From a virus, in the IMG/VR virus record IMGVR_UViG_3300020474_000004, positions 1-64,000 of that record: DNA of 64,000 nucleotides. One strand, 5' to 3'. Under the pieces are notes generated by a model. The model saw only the letters and a program-made list of their open reading frames with translations, made no database searches and had not been told where the DNA came from. This document shows, one piece after another, positions 1 through 6,757 of the stretch. The translations under genes and the position numbers were made by a program. Every line of letters starts with the position of its first letter. The first letter of the stretch is position 1.

Positions 1-1
1 A

Positions 2-58
2 GTTGTTGATGTTGTGTTCAATCAAGGTCAACCAGCTATCAGTGAGGTCCGCAAATGA
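2..58 (+). CDS. C-terminal end of an upstream gene (partial)
   Basis: An open frame enters from the left edge and ends at TGA 56-58. Only the last 18 residues are visible, ending ISEVRK. The stop overlaps the next start as ATGA, the coupling seen repeatedly further on, which supports a real coding end. There is too little sequence to assign a function. Confidence 0.45.
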   Translation, partial: VVDVVFNQGQPAISEVRK

Positions 59-288
59 GTCAGCAACCAACAAATAGTAACATACTTGACCCTCAATGTG
101 GACCTCTGGGGTTCGTTGTTGGGGACTGGGATGACATAAATGGATTTTATGCTGCTGTTCCCTGCGGCAAGGGTCTTATGGTCATCCACCAAGGGAAACA
201 ACTTAAAAAATGCAGAAACTCAACTAGCGCCCACAATTTCATAGAACGACACAAAAGGAAAAGGTCTGTCGCCCGTCTGCCTGTGTGA
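55..288 (+). CDS. Small hypothetical protein, 77 aa
   Basis: The ATG at 55 overlaps the stop of the preceding frame (ATGA), so the two are probably translationally coupled. The N-terminal half is neutral and Gly/Asp-containing (GFVVGDWDDINGFY). The C-terminal part is strongly basic (KQLKKCRN, then ERHKRKRSVAR), which could suit nucleic-acid binding, although that is only inference from charge. No family is recognised and no membrane segment is seen. It is followed by a new promoter at 314-342, so it closes the upstream operon. Confidence 0.55.
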   Translation: MSQQPTNSNILDPQCGPLGFVVGDWDDINGFYAAVPCGKGLMVIHQGKQLKKCRNSTSAHNFIERHKRKRSVARLPV

Positions 289-313
289 CGGTCGGCAAAC
301 CGGAGCAGATCCC

Positions 314-342
314 TTGACCTCTGCTTGAAACCATAATATATT
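314..342 (+). promoter_or_regulatory. Sigma70-type promoter upstream of the nuclease-like gene
   Basis: TTGACC (314-319), a 17-bp spacer and TATATT (337-342) are close to the bacterial housekeeping consensus. Transcription would start near 349 and give a leader of about 75 nt that contains the hairpin at 377-397. Confidence 0.65.
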
Positions 343-376
343 AGGTTCATGGGAGAGCAATCGCCTTAAAGGATGC

Positions 377-397
377 ACTGGTGGAGTCGCCACCAGT
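377..397 (+). promoter_or_regulatory. Leader hairpin, 8-bp stem
   Basis: ACTGGTGG and CCACCAGT form a perfect 8-bp stem with a 5-nt loop, in the untranslated leader 25 nt before the ATG at 423. There is no T-run after it, so it is not a typical terminator. It may affect translation or RNA stability. The GTG at 381 lies inside this stem, which argues against that codon being the start. Confidence 0.5.
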
Positions 398-422
398 CCA
401 AATAAACCAATTTTATTTCAAC

Positions 423-1166
423 ATGTCTTATGTAACTGACGGTTCCGTTCACTATTCTGGAATCAAGAACGAAGGTAAAACAGCAGAAATTCTAACAGAA
501 AAAAACACTTTTGGATGCAACGTAGAAACCCGTGGAGGCACAAAGTTCAAGGAAGATATGGTAGCAGGAGAAGTTAAAATCTCTGCCAAAGACAAGAAGA
601 GACTGTCTACTGGTTCTTTTGATTGGGTCAATACCAGTAAGGTAGTATCCGGTATTTTTGGCGATCATTTTGATACTTTCAAACGGGAAGTATATGGGAT
701 TCGTGAGATGGACATTGATGATCGTGTGACCTATTTTTCCACCATCCGTAAGAAGTTTGCTGATATTTGCTCTGCGGGATTTGATTATCTCTCTAAGGAT
801 CAAGTTTGCAATCTCATCGTTAATTCTATCACTCATGGAATTGACTGGGTATTTGTAAATGATAAGGAGCACAATGTACTCTATCAATTCAATCCGCAAG
901 ATCATCCTGCCGTAAAGATGGCACAAATCTGCGACTTTGTAAAATTCGCTGGTCGTGGTAAGTCCTCACGAAAAGTAATCTTTGTAAAGGATGGAGTTGA
1001 ATATGATTATGGTATTCGTCTTCGTATTACTTCTAACAACGGAGTGACTGCATTTCTCGGTCTTTCAAAGGCAAACAACAACTCTCAGATCGTGCTCAAA
1101 CTTCAGCAGGATTCTGCTCACAAACTCGTTAAGCAGTGGATCAACTGCACTACTATTTCTTACTGA
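423..1166 (+). CDS. Possible PD-(D/E)XK-type endonuclease, 247 aa
   Basis: I chose the ATG at 423 because the upstream in-frame GTG (381) sits inside the leader hairpin and the residues between look like leader. The N-terminal region has the layout of a restriction-endonuclease-like core: Glu16 in a helix, then RGGTKFKED (37-45) and a strand with E50-V-K52 and K56. Asp45 and Glu50/Lys52 or Lys56 are candidate metal-site residues, but the Asp-to-ExK spacing is short for the family, so this is a fold guess rather than a confident match. A GTKxxxD...K pattern followed by a GSFDWVNTSK stretch also fits. It is the first gene of a cassette with ParB-like, methyltransferase and ligase-like genes, which favours a DNA-processing role. 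It could instead be an unrelated cyanophage protein. Confidence 0.7.
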   Translation: MSYVTDGSVHYSGIKNEGKTAEILTEKNTFGCNVETRGGTKFKEDMVAGEVKISAKDKKRLSTGSFDWVNTSKVVSGIFGDHFDTFKREVYGIREMDIDDRVTYFSTIRKKFADICSAGFDYLSKDQVCNLIVNSITHGIDWVFVNDKEHNVLYQFNPQDHPAVKMAQICDFVKFAGRGKSSRKVIFVKDGVEYDYGIRLRITSNNGVTAFLGLSKANNNSQIVLKLQQDSAHKLVKQWINCTTISY

Positions 1167-1187
1167 TTCTTTTTTATCTTATACATC

Positions 1188-1397
1188 ATGGGACTCGGAC
1201 ACCACTGCGCTCTGCGAATCAAAAACAAATCATGGACTGCTGGCATCGATGATCCTTCCAAGGCAAACTACACTGTCGCTCAAAAATACTTTGAGGCAGA
1301 ATTGACCTGGAAGGAAAACATGAAAGCAACTATTGAACCATTTGTTGATTCTTTGGGTCATCAAGGTTTCAAAATCAAGGTAGCACACATCGGTTAG
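1188..1397 (+). CDS. Small hypothetical protein, 69 aa
   Basis: It begins 21 nt after the nuclease-like gene and probably shares its transcript. The leader before the ATG is T/A-rich with no Shine-Dalgarno site. The protein is mixed-charge (NYTVAQKYFEAELTWKENMK) with a predicted helical middle, no Cys pair and no membrane segment. No family is recognised. The inverted-repeat promoter of the next gene starts 9 nt after its stop. Confidence 0.6.
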   Translation: MGLGHHCALRIKNKSWTAGIDDPSKANYTVAQKYFEAELTWKENMKATIEPFVDSLGHQGFKIKVAHIG

Positions 1398-1405
1398 TTT
1401 TGCTT

Positions 1406-1440
1406 TAGCACTTGACAAAAGATGTCAAGTGCTATATAAT
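1406..1440 (+). promoter_or_regulatory. Consensus sigma70 promoter inside an 11-bp inverted repeat
   Basis: TTGACA (1412-1417), a 17-bp spacer and TATAAT (1435-1440) are a perfect match to the sigma70 consensus. The arms TAGCACTTGAC (1406-1416) and GTCAAGTGCTA (1424-1434) form a perfect 11-bp inverted repeat around a 7-nt centre. The repeat covers the -35 and the spacer up to the -10. It could be an operator, or a hairpin in read-through RNA from the upstream gene. Confidence 0.8.
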
Positions 1441-1464
1441 CACATTATTACCAACTGACAACAG

Positions 1465-2658
1465 ATGACAACTTCAATTCTGGTTCCTCAGATTCAAGTT
1501 CATGACGATAAGTATCAAGGTCAACGTATTGTTGAAACTTATCACAGAATTAAGGTTCACACCAATGAAGCACCTAAGATTCAAGATGTTACCAAGCGTC
1601 TTCTTAGACAGGAATCTTCACAATTAAAATATACTAATGAAATTATTAGGTTAGACCCTAAGGAAGTCAAACCAATGCAAACTAGGACAGCAGATCTTGT
1701 CCTGAGTAATGTTGCAGAAATCCTTCAATTCCTCAATAAAGAAGGGTATGATCCTACAGAACTTCCTCCTTGTGTGGTAAAGTTTCGTGGTGAGTATTAT
1801 ATCATAAACGGACACCATCAGACTGCTGCATTGATTGAACGAGGACAATCTCTGTGGATTTATGATTTATATGAATATACTGGTCCTAATGATTTTGATA
1901 GTTTTGAGAAGGCAGTAAAGAGTCTTGGTAAAAAGATCAATCTTGTTGGTGCTACACCAAAGCACGATCAAAAACCATTTGAACTTGTCAACGGTTACAT
2001 CCTAGATATTCAAAAGAATTATGAGAAAACTGGTGTAGCACATTTGCTTTGTGATGCAGATGGAATTCCAATTCCACTCACCAAAAAATGTGTAGAAACT
2101 GTCCTAGATGATGATGGATTTACTGCCCACTGGGGACCAGATAAATCCTCTGGTTTGAAGAGTGTTTATACTAAAGCAGTTCAAAAGATTCTTGAATGGG
2201 AAAATCACAACGCATCTAATATCCGCTCTTTTACTGATCCTTGGAAAAAGAAATTGATCCGTGCTGGTAAATTCAAGAGTGACGGAAAGATGTCTGCTGA
2301 TGGATATAAGTGCTTTATGGTTTGCACAGACAATCCAAACTCTGACGGTGTTAAGTTGTTTCTTCAAGCAATGTCTAGCACCTCTCCAGTCAGATTTCTT
2401 AGTTATTCTAAGGAAACTGATGATCCTCAAAAGGTGATTGAAAATGAAAAAGCATATCTTAAGAAAGCATATAATACTTATGTTGAGTCTGTAAAATTTC
2501 ACAATGATATGGTTGAGGATTTTGAAGATGATCGAGTCCGTGATAAACTGAAGAGTGTACCATATTCTTTTGAACAGTTTCTATCCCGTTTTGAATGGTG
2601 GGCAGTTGCACAACTAGATGATGAGGGTATTGATGTTATCCAACGGAACGTGCTATAA
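1465..2658 (+). CDS. ParB/Srx-fold domain protein, 397 aa
   Basis: Residues about 55-140 resemble the N-terminal ParB/sulfiredoxin fold: a segment setting up positions to modify (IRLDPKEVKPMQTR), then a strand, YYIINGHHQTAALIERG (111-127), where GHHQ takes the place of the ParB GHRR nucleotide-binding box. The remaining 250 residues are unassigned, rich in Lys and aromatic residues. Phage ParB-fold proteins are often found beside or fused to DNA methyltransferases, and here a methyltransferase follows directly, so a role in DNA recognition, nicking or modification is likely but unproven. It is driven by the inverted-repeat promoter at 1406-1440 with a leader of only about 18 nt. Its 3' end contains the promoter for the methyltransferase. 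Confidence 0.85.
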   Translation: MTTSILVPQIQVHDDKYQGQRIVETYHRIKVHTNEAPKIQDVTKRLLRQESSQLKYTNEIIRLDPKEVKPMQTRTADLVLSNVAEILQFLNKEGYDPTELPPCVVKFRGEYYIINGHHQTAALIERGQSLWIYDLYEYTGPNDFDSFEKAVKSLGKKINLVGATPKHDQKPFELVNGYILDIQKNYEKTGVAHLLCDADGIPIPLTKKCVETVLDDDGFTAHWGPDKSSGLKSVYTKAVQKILEWENHNASNIRSFTDPWKKKLIRAGKFKSDGKMSADGYKCFMVCTDNPNSDGVKLFLQAMSSTSPVRFLSYSKETDDPQKVIENEKAYLKKAYNTYVESVKFHNDMVEDFEDDRVRDKLKSVPYSFEQFLSRFEWWAVAQLDDEGIDVIQRNVL

Positions 2659-2659
2659 T
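2630..2659 (+). promoter_or_regulatory. Extended -10 promoter for the methyltransferase gene
   Basis: TTGATG (2630-2635), an 18-bp spacer and TATAAT (2654-2659), with TGC directly before the -10. It overlaps the end of the ParB-like gene and would start a transcript shortly before the ATG at 2681. Confidence 0.55.
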
Positions 2660-2680
2660 AGAAAAAGAGTAATTGTGTGA

Positions 2681-3703
2681 ATGTCGAATATTCAAATCTT
2701 AGAACAACCTGCTGAAGAGATGGTAAATCTAGACCAGACATTTGATCTTGTCTATATGGATCCACCATTCGGATTGCAGCGTGATTTTAAGATGCAAGAG
2801 TCTGATGGTTCGGAGAAAAGTTTCTCTGACCATTGGACTTCTTTTGATGCTTACACTGACTGGTATGCAGATATTATTAACAAAGCATGGTCTAAGTTGA
2901 ACAAAAATGGTTGGATGTACTGCCATAATAATTTCATCGGTAATGCTCTAGTAATGTCCAAGATTGATAAAAAGATTAGAGACGCATTTTATACTAACAT
3001 TTCATGGAAACGTAGTGGACCAAAGAATAATATCAAGAATGGTTGGGGTAACATTGTAGATTCAATTATTGTATTCAGAAAAGGTAGTCCGATGTTTGTC
3101 GTCGAATATACCTCACTTGATCCTGTTTATGCTGCAAATAGTTTTCAGAATAGAGATGACATCGGTCACTATGCTCTCGCAAAAGTAACAGGAGAAAAGA
3201 GCAGACCATGTGCTAAGTTTGAATTTACTGTTGAAACTAACGAATTGGATTATATGGGAGAGAAAATTAAAAAAACATACAATCCCGACTATGGGTTTCG
3301 TGTAACTAGGGAAAAATTGGAAGAACTGGACGCACAGGATAGATTGCACTACGGTACAAATAATATCTACAAAAAAATCTATTCTCATGAGTCCAAAGGT
3401 GTTCCCGTGCAAAATCTATGGGATGATGTATATTTTATCAGCAGAAGTGAGAAGAACAAACGTAAGTATCCTACACAAAAACCTCTTAAATTGTTAGAAC
3501 GTATCATAAAGTCATCATGTCCTGATGACGGATGGGTTCTAGATCCTTTCTGCGGATCAGGAACAACAGCAATCTCATCATATAACTTAGGCAGGAATTG
3601 TGTGACGATGGATGTTAATCCAGACTCTATTCGGATTGCACAAGAGACAATCGATGAACTGTCCACTAACACTTGCAATTCCTTGATGAATACGCTATCT
3701 TAG
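2681..3703 (+). CDS. DNA methyltransferase, beta class (N6-adenine or N4-cytosine), 340 aa
   Basis: Motif IV, DPPF (27-30), lies near the N terminus. The AdoMet-binding motif I, DPFCGSG (288-294), lies near the C terminus, preceded by YPTQKP, which is motif X. The order IV, target-recognition region, X, I defines class beta amino-methyltransferases, which act on N6 of adenine or N4 of cytosine in DNA. The target-recognition segment should fall around residues 110-250; the recognised site cannot be read from the sequence. The likely role is to modify phage DNA against host nucleases or to act in regulation. It follows a ParB-like gene and precedes a ligase-like gene. The last 50 bp of the gene also carry a copy of the recurring promoter cassette. 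Confidence 0.92.
   Translation: MSNIQILEQPAEEMVNLDQTFDLVYMDPPFGLQRDFKMQESDGSEKSFSDHWTSFDAYTDWYADIINKAWSKLNKNGWMYCHNNFIGNALVMSKIDKKIRDAFYTNISWKRSGPKNNIKNGWGNIVDSIIVFRKGSPMFVVEYTSLDPVYAANSFQNRDDIGHYALAKVTGEKSRPCAKFEFTVETNELDYMGEKIKKTYNPDYGFRVTREKLEELDAQDRLHYGTNNIYKKIYSHESKGVPVQNLWDDVYFISRSEKNKRKYPTQKPLKLLERIIKSSCPDDGWVLDPFCGSGTTAISSYNLGRNCVTMDVNPDSIRIAQETIDELSTNTCNSLMNTLS
3660..3701 (+). promoter_or_regulatory. Promoter cassette copy 1 (divergent)
   Basis: GTCCACTAACACTTGCAA (3661-3678) matches the element GTCCACTACCCCTTGC found at 4623 and 5901. TTGCAA (3673-3678), a 17-bp spacer and TATCTT (3696-3701) give promoter geometry. It lies within the end of the methyltransferase gene and directly before the ATG at 3708. 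Confidence 0.5.
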
Positions 3704-3707
3704 GAAT

Positions 3708-4616
3708 ATGAAAAACACACACCTCCAACATCCCGAAGATTCCATCCTGACGGGTGATCTTTCTGCACTTGATTGGTTTCTTGCTGATAGTGATTTATCA
3801 GTAAAGATTGATGGTGCTCCCGCTATTGTTTACGGTACAAACCCTGCTAATGGAAAATTCTTCGTCGGCACCAAAAGTGTCTTCAACAAAGTCAAAATCA
3901 AAATTAACCAAACGCATGAAGAAATTGAGCAAAATCACACTGGGGCAGTTGCTAAAATTCTGCATCATTCTCTTGATTGCCTCACTCCTACCACCGATGT
4001 TATACAATGTGATTTTATTGGGTTTGGTGGTGATGATACTTTCACACCTAATACGCTGACCTATGTGTTTGATGATATTATCTATCAGGATATTATCGTA
4101 GCACCTCATACAATCTACACAACCGACACAAATGATCTGCGTGATGCTGTTGCTCACCCGTTGGTAGATTACGACTTCACTGATACTGACCGCTGTAAGT
4201 ATGTGCGTCCTCGTGCATGGCAACTCGACGAAGATTTCGATCAGATCGTAGCTTTTGCCCGTCAAATGTCCACCATGTGTGATTTCATCGACGCGAAGCA
4301 ATCACGTCAGATTCAGCAACAACTTAACAGCATCATTCGTGCTGGGTTGGATATTGATGACATCACGCTAGAAGCACTGGCATTTGCGAATCAAATCGAT
4401 CTAAGTTTGCTACGTCTGTGGTCATTAGTCAAGTCAATCAAGGATGATATGCTGTTTTTGATGCGTAACAATGGACCCAAAGCGTTCATCGGTCGCAAGC
4501 AATGTGGTGGCGAAGGATATGTTCGCACCAACGAATATGGCATGTTTAAGTTAGTCAATCGCTCGTCATTCTCTCACGCAAACTTCAACAATACCCGGTT
4601 CTCCTGTGCCAGTTGA
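3708..4616 (+). CDS. Nucleotidyltransferase-like protein with DNA/RNA-ligase KxDG motif, 302 aa
   Basis: Residues 31-43 read SVKIDGAPAIVYG, the KxDG(x6)G motif I of covalent nucleotidyltransferases (ATP or NAD ligases, capping enzymes), with Lys33 as the candidate adenylylated residue. KFFVGTKS (50-57) and VIQCDFIGFGG (about 98-108) follow as strand motifs. EGYVRTN and FKLVNRS (Lys281) near the C terminus suit motifs IV and V. There is no OB-fold domain of normal size after motif V, so it may be a minimal or divergent transferase rather than a standard ligase. From memory, phage proteins of this type are grouped in a DUF family (DUF6267), which I could not verify. It follows the methyltransferase by 4 nt, and repair, end-sealing or nucleotide modification are all possible. 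Confidence 0.8.
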   Translation: MKNTHLQHPEDSILTGDLSALDWFLADSDLSVKIDGAPAIVYGTNPANGKFFVGTKSVFNKVKIKINQTHEEIEQNHTGAVAKILHHSLDCLTPTTDVIQCDFIGFGGDDTFTPNTLTYVFDDIIYQDIIVAPHTIYTTDTNDLRDAVAHPLVDYDFTDTDRCKYVRPRAWQLDEDFDQIVAFARQMSTMCDFIDAKQSRQIQQQLNSIIRAGLDIDDITLEALAFANQIDLSLLRLWSLVKSIKDDMLFLMRNNGPKAFIGRKQCGGEGYVRTNEYGMFKLVNRSSFSHANFNNTRFSCAS

Positions 4617-4683
4617 TCAAAGTGTCCACTACCCCTTGCGCTTTGCCGCTTGGGGTGCCATACTATAGGAGTAGTCAAGGGAG
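4605..4683 (+). promoter_or_regulatory. Promoter cassette copy 2
   Basis: TGTGCCAGT (4605-4613), then GTGTCCACTACCCCTTGCG (4622-4640), then an extended -10: TTGCGC (4636-4641), 17 bp, CATACT (4659-4664) with TGC before it. It ends AGTAGTCAAGGGA. The same order recurs at 5884 and 8124. The cassette starts in the last codons of the upstream gene. Confidence 0.65.
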
Positions 4684-4693
4684 TCCCCCTCAC

Positions 4694-4882
4694 ATGCGTT
4701 GCACCAAAGCACAAGTTGTTCAACAGTTCCGCTACAACTGGCAAGTCTATGTCAAACAGAACCCCAATCGCCGTGGTGATGTGATTGCCAAGCGTGAATC
4801 ATGGAACAACTTTGTTGATCGATTAAACGAAGAAGGTTATGTCACTGACAACCAAGCATACAACTGGACTAACCCTTTTTGA
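4694..4882 (+). CDS. Small hypothetical protein, 62 aa
   Basis: The reading frame is open from 4613, but its first 27 codons cover promoter cassette copy 2, so I chose the ATG at 4694. The protein starts MRCTKAQVV and is basic, with several Trp and Asn residues (YNWQVYVKQNPNRRG, then ESWNNFVDRLNEEG). It looks like one compact helical domain and resembles small conserved cyanophage proteins of unknown function. It is the first gene of the small-gene operon that runs to about 5894. Confidence 0.7.
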   Translation: MRCTKAQVVQQFRYNWQVYVKQNPNRRGDVIAKRESWNNFVDRLNEEGYVTDNQAYNWTNPF

Positions 4883-4923
4883 TGCCCACTCTTTACATTC
4901 ACCCATCACACATTTCAAACATC

Positions 4924-5265
4924 ATGACATTTTGTGCTCCTACAAACAAAGCAGAGTATCTCACCGAGTGCCTGCTTGAAGTTGTCAACAACCGTTGGAA
5001 GGTTGATGCTATTGAGTCCGGTCGCAGTTTCTATCACAAACTGACCTACAAGGTTGGCAGAAAGTACATCAAAGTGATGGACAGCACAGTTGGTATCAAG
5101 AATCAATCCAACGGTGTGTTCATGTTCGTCGATAAAGAGACCGGTGCATGTTACAAACCCGCATCATGGGCAGCACCTGCTAAGGGTATTCGTTTCTACA
5201 TTGAATCACTTGTAGAAACCCCTGAAGTTGTTGATCCTTACGGTTCCTTCCTGTATATCCGATGA
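4924..5265 (+). CDS. Hypothetical protein, 113 aa
   Basis: Two starts are possible: 4879, overlapping the previous stop (TGATG), and 4924, preceded by a G-free leader (CATTTCAAACATC). The second is favoured because many neighbours share that leader style. The protein looks like a small alpha/beta domain: WKVDAIESGRSFYHKLTYKVGRKYIKV, then NGVFMFVDKETGACYKPASW. The pattern of a strand, turn and a VDKETG..YKPASW hairpin suggests a single-domain fold. I know no function. The stop overlaps the next gene as ATGA. Confidence 0.7.
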   Translation: MTFCAPTNKAEYLTECLLEVVNNRWKVDAIESGRSFYHKLTYKVGRKYIKVMDSTVGIKNQSNGVFMFVDKETGACYKPASWAAPAKGIRFYIESLVETPEVVDPYGSFLYIR

Positions 5266-5522
5266 GAGACATTTTTTCCGATTCACTACGTAAACTCAAC
5301 AAACTTTCTATCTACAAACCAATGCAGTATCGTATCACAGAGATTGACATTGACTTCTCTGATTCTCTTGATGATATTACACAAGAGGAGCAGAATGAAG
5401 TGATTGATGAAGTCATGGCAACAACATGGGAAGCAGTTGATGCTGACGATCTCGTAGAGGAGATTACAGCAGCAACCGGATGGTGTGTCAATTCGATTGA
5501 CTATTGCTACGTTCTTCAATGA
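5262..5522 (+). CDS. Small acidic hypothetical protein, 86 aa
   Basis: The start at 5262 overlaps the previous stop (ATGA); Met21 at 5322 is an alternative start. The protein is acidic after residue 28 (DIDFSDSLDDITQEEQNEVIDEV, quoted in part), with a C-terminal Cys/Tyr segment (WCVNSIDYCYVLQ). No known family. It is the first of a series of very acidic small proteins in this block, a property that in phages sometimes goes with host-protein binding or DNA mimicry, though nothing here shows that directly. The stop overlaps the next gene. Confidence 0.65.
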   Translation: MRDIFSDSLRKLNKLSIYKPMQYRITEIDIDFSDSLDDITQEEQNEVIDEVMATTWEAVDADDLVEEITAATGWCVNSIDYCYVLQ

Positions 5523-5650
5523 ATGATGACTTGAAACGTTCGATCCTTGAGTTACAACTTAGACGCTCTGATCTAGTAGAGGAACTCAAGGAAATCGATC
5601 TTCAAATACAATTCCTCACTGAACAACTGGAGAAAGACTATGATCTTTAA
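5519..5650 (+). CDS. 43-aa coiled-coil miniprotein
   Basis: ATG at 5519 in an ATGA overlap with the previous stop; TAA at 5648-5650. The protein is almost wholly a charged heptad-like helix (SILELQLRRSDLVEELKEID, then LQIQFLTEQLEKDYDL), so a short coiled coil that may dimerise. The coupled start, the strong helix pattern and the overlap with the next gene's start at 5640 support it as a real gene despite its size. Confidence 0.6.
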   Translation: MNDDLKRSILELQLRRSDLVEELKEIDLQIQFLTEQLEKDYDL

Positions 5651-5894
5651 GGGCACTAATCCATCCCCCGTTTATGTTAGCCAAGGACGCGACAACTATA
5701 GTGTATCGGTCTATAGTTCGACCAAGTTTGATACTCAGGGAGTGATTGAGCATCACTACAAGACATTCAGAACAAAGTATCAAAGTTACTTTGCAGCAGA
5801 AGATGCTGGGTGGAATTATATTAACTCACGACAATCATGGCAAGCATGGAGAGGAACAATCAAAGCATACGAGAACGCAGCAGTGTGCCAGTGA
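5640..5894 (+). CDS. Small hypothetical protein, 84 aa
   Basis: The start lies inside the last codons of the coiled-coil gene (11-bp overlap). The protein is rich in Ser, Tyr and Trp, with two beta-like strands at the N terminus (PVYVSQGRDNYSVSVYSS) and a helical C terminus (AAEDAGWNYINSRQSWQAW). The SWxxW pattern near the end recalls the SWNNF pattern of the protein at 4694, possibly a distant relation. Its last codons are part of promoter cassette copy 3. Confidence 0.65.
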   Translation: MIFKGTNPSPVYVSQGRDNYSVSVYSSTKFDTQGVIEHHYKTFRTKYQSYFAAEDAGWNYINSRQSWQAWRGTIKAYENAAVCQ

Positions 5895-5960
5895 ACGAAC
5901 TGTCCACTACCCCTTGCGTTCTGTTCTGATCCGTGCCATTATAGAAGAGTCAAAGGAACG
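5884..5960 (+). promoter_or_regulatory. Promoter cassette copy 3
   Basis: TGTGCCAGT (5884-5892), TGTCCACTACCCCTTGCG (5901-5918), then TTGCGT (5914-5919), 17 bp, CATTAT (5937-5942) with TGC before it, then AGAGTCAAAGGA. It matches copy 2 block by block with different filler between the blocks, so the blocks themselves are conserved. Confidence 0.65.
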
Positions 5961-5971
5961 CTTCTCTCCCC

Positions 5972-6223
5972 ATGCAACTCACTTCTAAAGACGGCAACAT
6001 GGTTGTTGACTTCTACCCCGTCAAGTTTGCTGACGGAACTATTCACAACCGTCTCATCCTCAAAGTTGTAACTTTCGTCGGTGCAACTCAATCCAAGCGT
6101 TATATCAACAAGAAAGATATGGCGTATGAGATTGATTCTCGTGTTGAGGGTTATGGTTATCAAATCACCGATGATTCGATGATTCCTCAGCTTCTCAACT
6201 CTGCAATGTGTCTTGCTTGCTGA
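5972..6223 (+). CDS. Small hypothetical protein, 83 aa
   Basis: First gene after promoter cassette copy 3, with a leader of about 25 nt. The sequence suggests a small beta-rich fold: GNMVVDFYPVKFADGTIHNR, then LILKVVTFVGATQSKRYINK, followed by a helix (KKDMAYEIDSRVEG) and a short Cys-containing tail (MCLAC). No catalytic motif is visible. Its last codons overlap the longest possible version of the next gene. Confidence 0.65.
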   Translation: MQLTSKDGNMVVDFYPVKFADGTIHNRLILKVVTFVGATQSKRYINKKDMAYEIDSRVEGYGYQITDDSMIPQLLNSAMCLAC

Positions 6224-6258
6224 TTATGTCTCTCATCAAAAACTACCTTCACGCTAAC

Positions 6259-6426
6259 ATGAACGACCTGCAAATGCTCACTGCTCGCGAACAACTTATG
6301 GAGGACATTGATTGCATTATCTCTGAGTTCTTCAATGATACTTGGGGTGATTATGATGAGGCAGAATGTAATCAACTGATCGAAACAGTTTGTGATGCTG
6401 TCTGCAAGAACTTTCCCACTAAGTAA
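6259..6426 (+). CDS. Small acidic hypothetical protein, 55 aa
   Basis: The frame is open from 6208, with ATGs at 6208, 6226 and 6259. I favour 6259, which is preceded by the G-poor leader CTTCACGCTAAC, much like TTCACTGATTCTAACACC before the next gene. The protein is acidic and helical (MLTAREQLMEDIDCIISEFF) and has three Cys. No family is recognised. If 6226 is used instead, 11 residues are added. Confidence 0.6.
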   Translation: MNDLQMLTAREQLMEDIDCIISEFFNDTWGDYDEAECNQLIETVCDAVCKNFPTK

Positions 6427-6461
6427 TGTCTTTCGTCTCCAACTTCACTGATTCTAACACC

Positions 6462-6653
6462 ATGAACAACAACAAAATCATCGACCGCGATCAACTTCAA
6501 GATGCCATGATTCAGCAGATCTTGGATGACATGGACATCAAAACAATGATGGCAATTCTTTATGATAGCATGAGTGAGGATTATGATATGTATTCGGACG
6601 AAGAAATCATGGAAGAGGTGAAAGAATACTACCCACATTTGATGGAGGAGTGA
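6462..6653 (+). CDS. Small acidic hypothetical protein, 63 aa
   Basis: The frame is open from the TAATG at 6426, but the ATG at 6462 with the leader TTCACTGATTCTAACACC is the likelier start. It is very acidic and Met-rich (DAMIQQILDDMDIKTMMAIL, then SEDYDMYSDEEIMEEVKEYY). It probably forms two or three helices. Its composition resembles the flanking genes more than any known enzyme. Confidence 0.62.
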   Translation: MNNNKIIDRDQLQDAMIQQILDDMDIKTMMAILYDSMSEDYDMYSDEEIMEEVKEYYPHLMEE

Positions 6654-6658
6654 ACTTA

Positions 6659-6721
6659 TAGGACCGTCACCGACCCATAAGTCACGCTAATCGGTCAATC
6701 CCTGAAACGGTAGCAACCGAT
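6659..6721 (+). repeat. Inverted repeats in the gap before the 59-aa gene
   Basis: The intergenic stretch holds ATCGGT (6690-6695) facing ACCGAT (6716-6721), and a second imperfect pair made of CTTATAGG near 6655 and CCCATAAG near 6675. They could fold in RNA as a leader or weak terminator. No T-run follows. Confidence 0.35.
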
Positions 6722-6740
6722 ACAGCAAAAAACCCAAATC

Positions 6741-6757
6741 TGTGCCATATTAGAATC
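6741..6757 (+). promoter_or_regulatory. Extended -10 promoter, half cassette
   Basis: TGTGCCATATTAGAATC carries the -10 block shared with copies 2 to 4 (TGC then CATATT at 6746-6751). The GTCCACTACCCC block is absent and the -35 is weak. The ATG at 6758 comes seven bases after the hexamer. Confidence 0.45.

Noticed and set aside
381-422. GTG at 381 as start of the nuclease-like gene
   Set aside because: It lies inside an 8-bp hairpin stem of the leader; the ATG at 423 has the leader style of neighbouring genes.
6654-6757. Rho-independent terminator before the 59-aa gene
   Set aside because: The inverted repeats are imperfect or widely separated and lack a T-run, so I list them only as repeats.
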